In this document: piece by piece, positions 22,564 to 22,689 of the stretch
Layout of the letters: every line of letters starts with the position of its first letter
How positions within the stretch are numbered: position 1 is the stretch's first letter
DNA from: Verrucomicrobiota bacterium
GTDB lineage: Bacteria; Verrucomicrobiota; Verrucomicrobiia; Opitutales; Opitutaceae
Direction of reading: 5' to 3'
DNA: 22,689 nucleotides
Assembly (NCBI GenBank): GCA_023443455.1
Contig: JAEZUE010000063.1
Location: 1-22,689 of the forward strand
Notes under the pieces: model-generated
The model's database searches: none
Seen by the model: only the letters and a program-made list of their open reading frames with translations
What the model was told of the DNA's origin: nothing
Made by a program: the position numbers and the translations under genes

Positions 22564-22689
22564 ATGAGCATTCTCGATTCCTTCAAACTCGACGGCAAAG
22601 TCGCCATCGTCACCGGAGCCGCCCGCGGCCTCGGTCAGGGCATGGCCCTCGCGCTCGCGGAAGCCGGCGCCGATGTCGTGGCCGTCGAC
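22564..22689 (+). CDS. kduD: KduD, 2-deoxy-D-gluconate 3-dehydrogenase (SDR), 3' end outside the window
   Basis: Only the first 42 residues are in the window. They match the N-terminus of KduD: MSILDSFKLDGKVAIVTGAA, then RGLGQGMALALAEAGADVVA. The short-chain dehydrogenase glycine motif TGAARGLG (17-24) binds NAD(H). KduD reduces 2,5-diketo-3-deoxygluconate to 2-keto-3-deoxygluconate, the substrate of the KDG kinase at 15783-16865. Position directly after kduI makes the assignment firm despite truncation. The leader before the ATG carries the repeated words ACTCCGTACTCCCCGTAAC in place of a Shine-Dalgarno sequence. Confidence 0.9.
   Translation, partial: MSILDSFKLDGKVAIVTGAARGLGQGMALALAEAGADVVAVD

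Overview
The window is strongly GC-rich. It looks like chromosomal DNA of a Verrucomicrobiota bacterium, most likely of the Opitutaceae. The evidence is: two very large TonB-dependent receptors, one with the 'LSPFEV' N-terminal signature that I associate with the expanded verrucomicrobial receptor family; a PEP-CTERM secreted protein; a DUF3568 lipoprotein; start codons that almost never carry a Shine-Dalgarno sequence; and many small GC-rich extragenic palindromes. The genus is an inference.

Most genes concern capture and breakdown of pectin or another uronate polysaccharide. On the left, a DUF4450 gene (minus strand, cut by the window edge) is divergent from a secreted six-hairpin-type glycosidase-like protein. 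A tandem array of about 165-bp repeats follows. Next come a LacI-family regulator (minus), a divergent 1085-residue TonB-dependent receptor with a clear terminator, a second block of the same repeat, and a secreted pectate lyase.

The middle (10.5-14.1 kb) is less coherent: a DUF3568 lipoprotein and a PEP-CTERM protein (both minus), an M24 Xaa-Pro-type peptidase (plus), and a compact XPF/ERCC4-type nuclease (plus). The nuclease lies between two related palindrome clusters in opposite orientation.

The right side is a uronate-catabolism block. It holds a LarA-type (nickel-pincer racemase family) protein, KDG kinase and an IclR/KdgR-type regulator on the minus strand. On the plus strand are a second TonB-dependent receptor, kduI and the start of kduD. 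KduI, KduD and KdgK are consecutive steps from 5-keto-4-deoxyuronate to 2-keto-3-deoxygluconate and then to KDPG. The IclR gene is divergent from the receptor, across a spacer dense in TTCA/TGAA palindromes that resemble KdgR operators.

The most striking feature beyond the genes is a set of REP/REPIN-like palindromes in several unrelated sequence families. Most have the form tetranucleotide (GTAG, GTGG, GTCG or GTGA) plus an adjacent hairpin, often as inverted pairs. The 165-bp arrays are built from such pairs. Some elements supply host-gene stop codons. No transposase for them is visible here.
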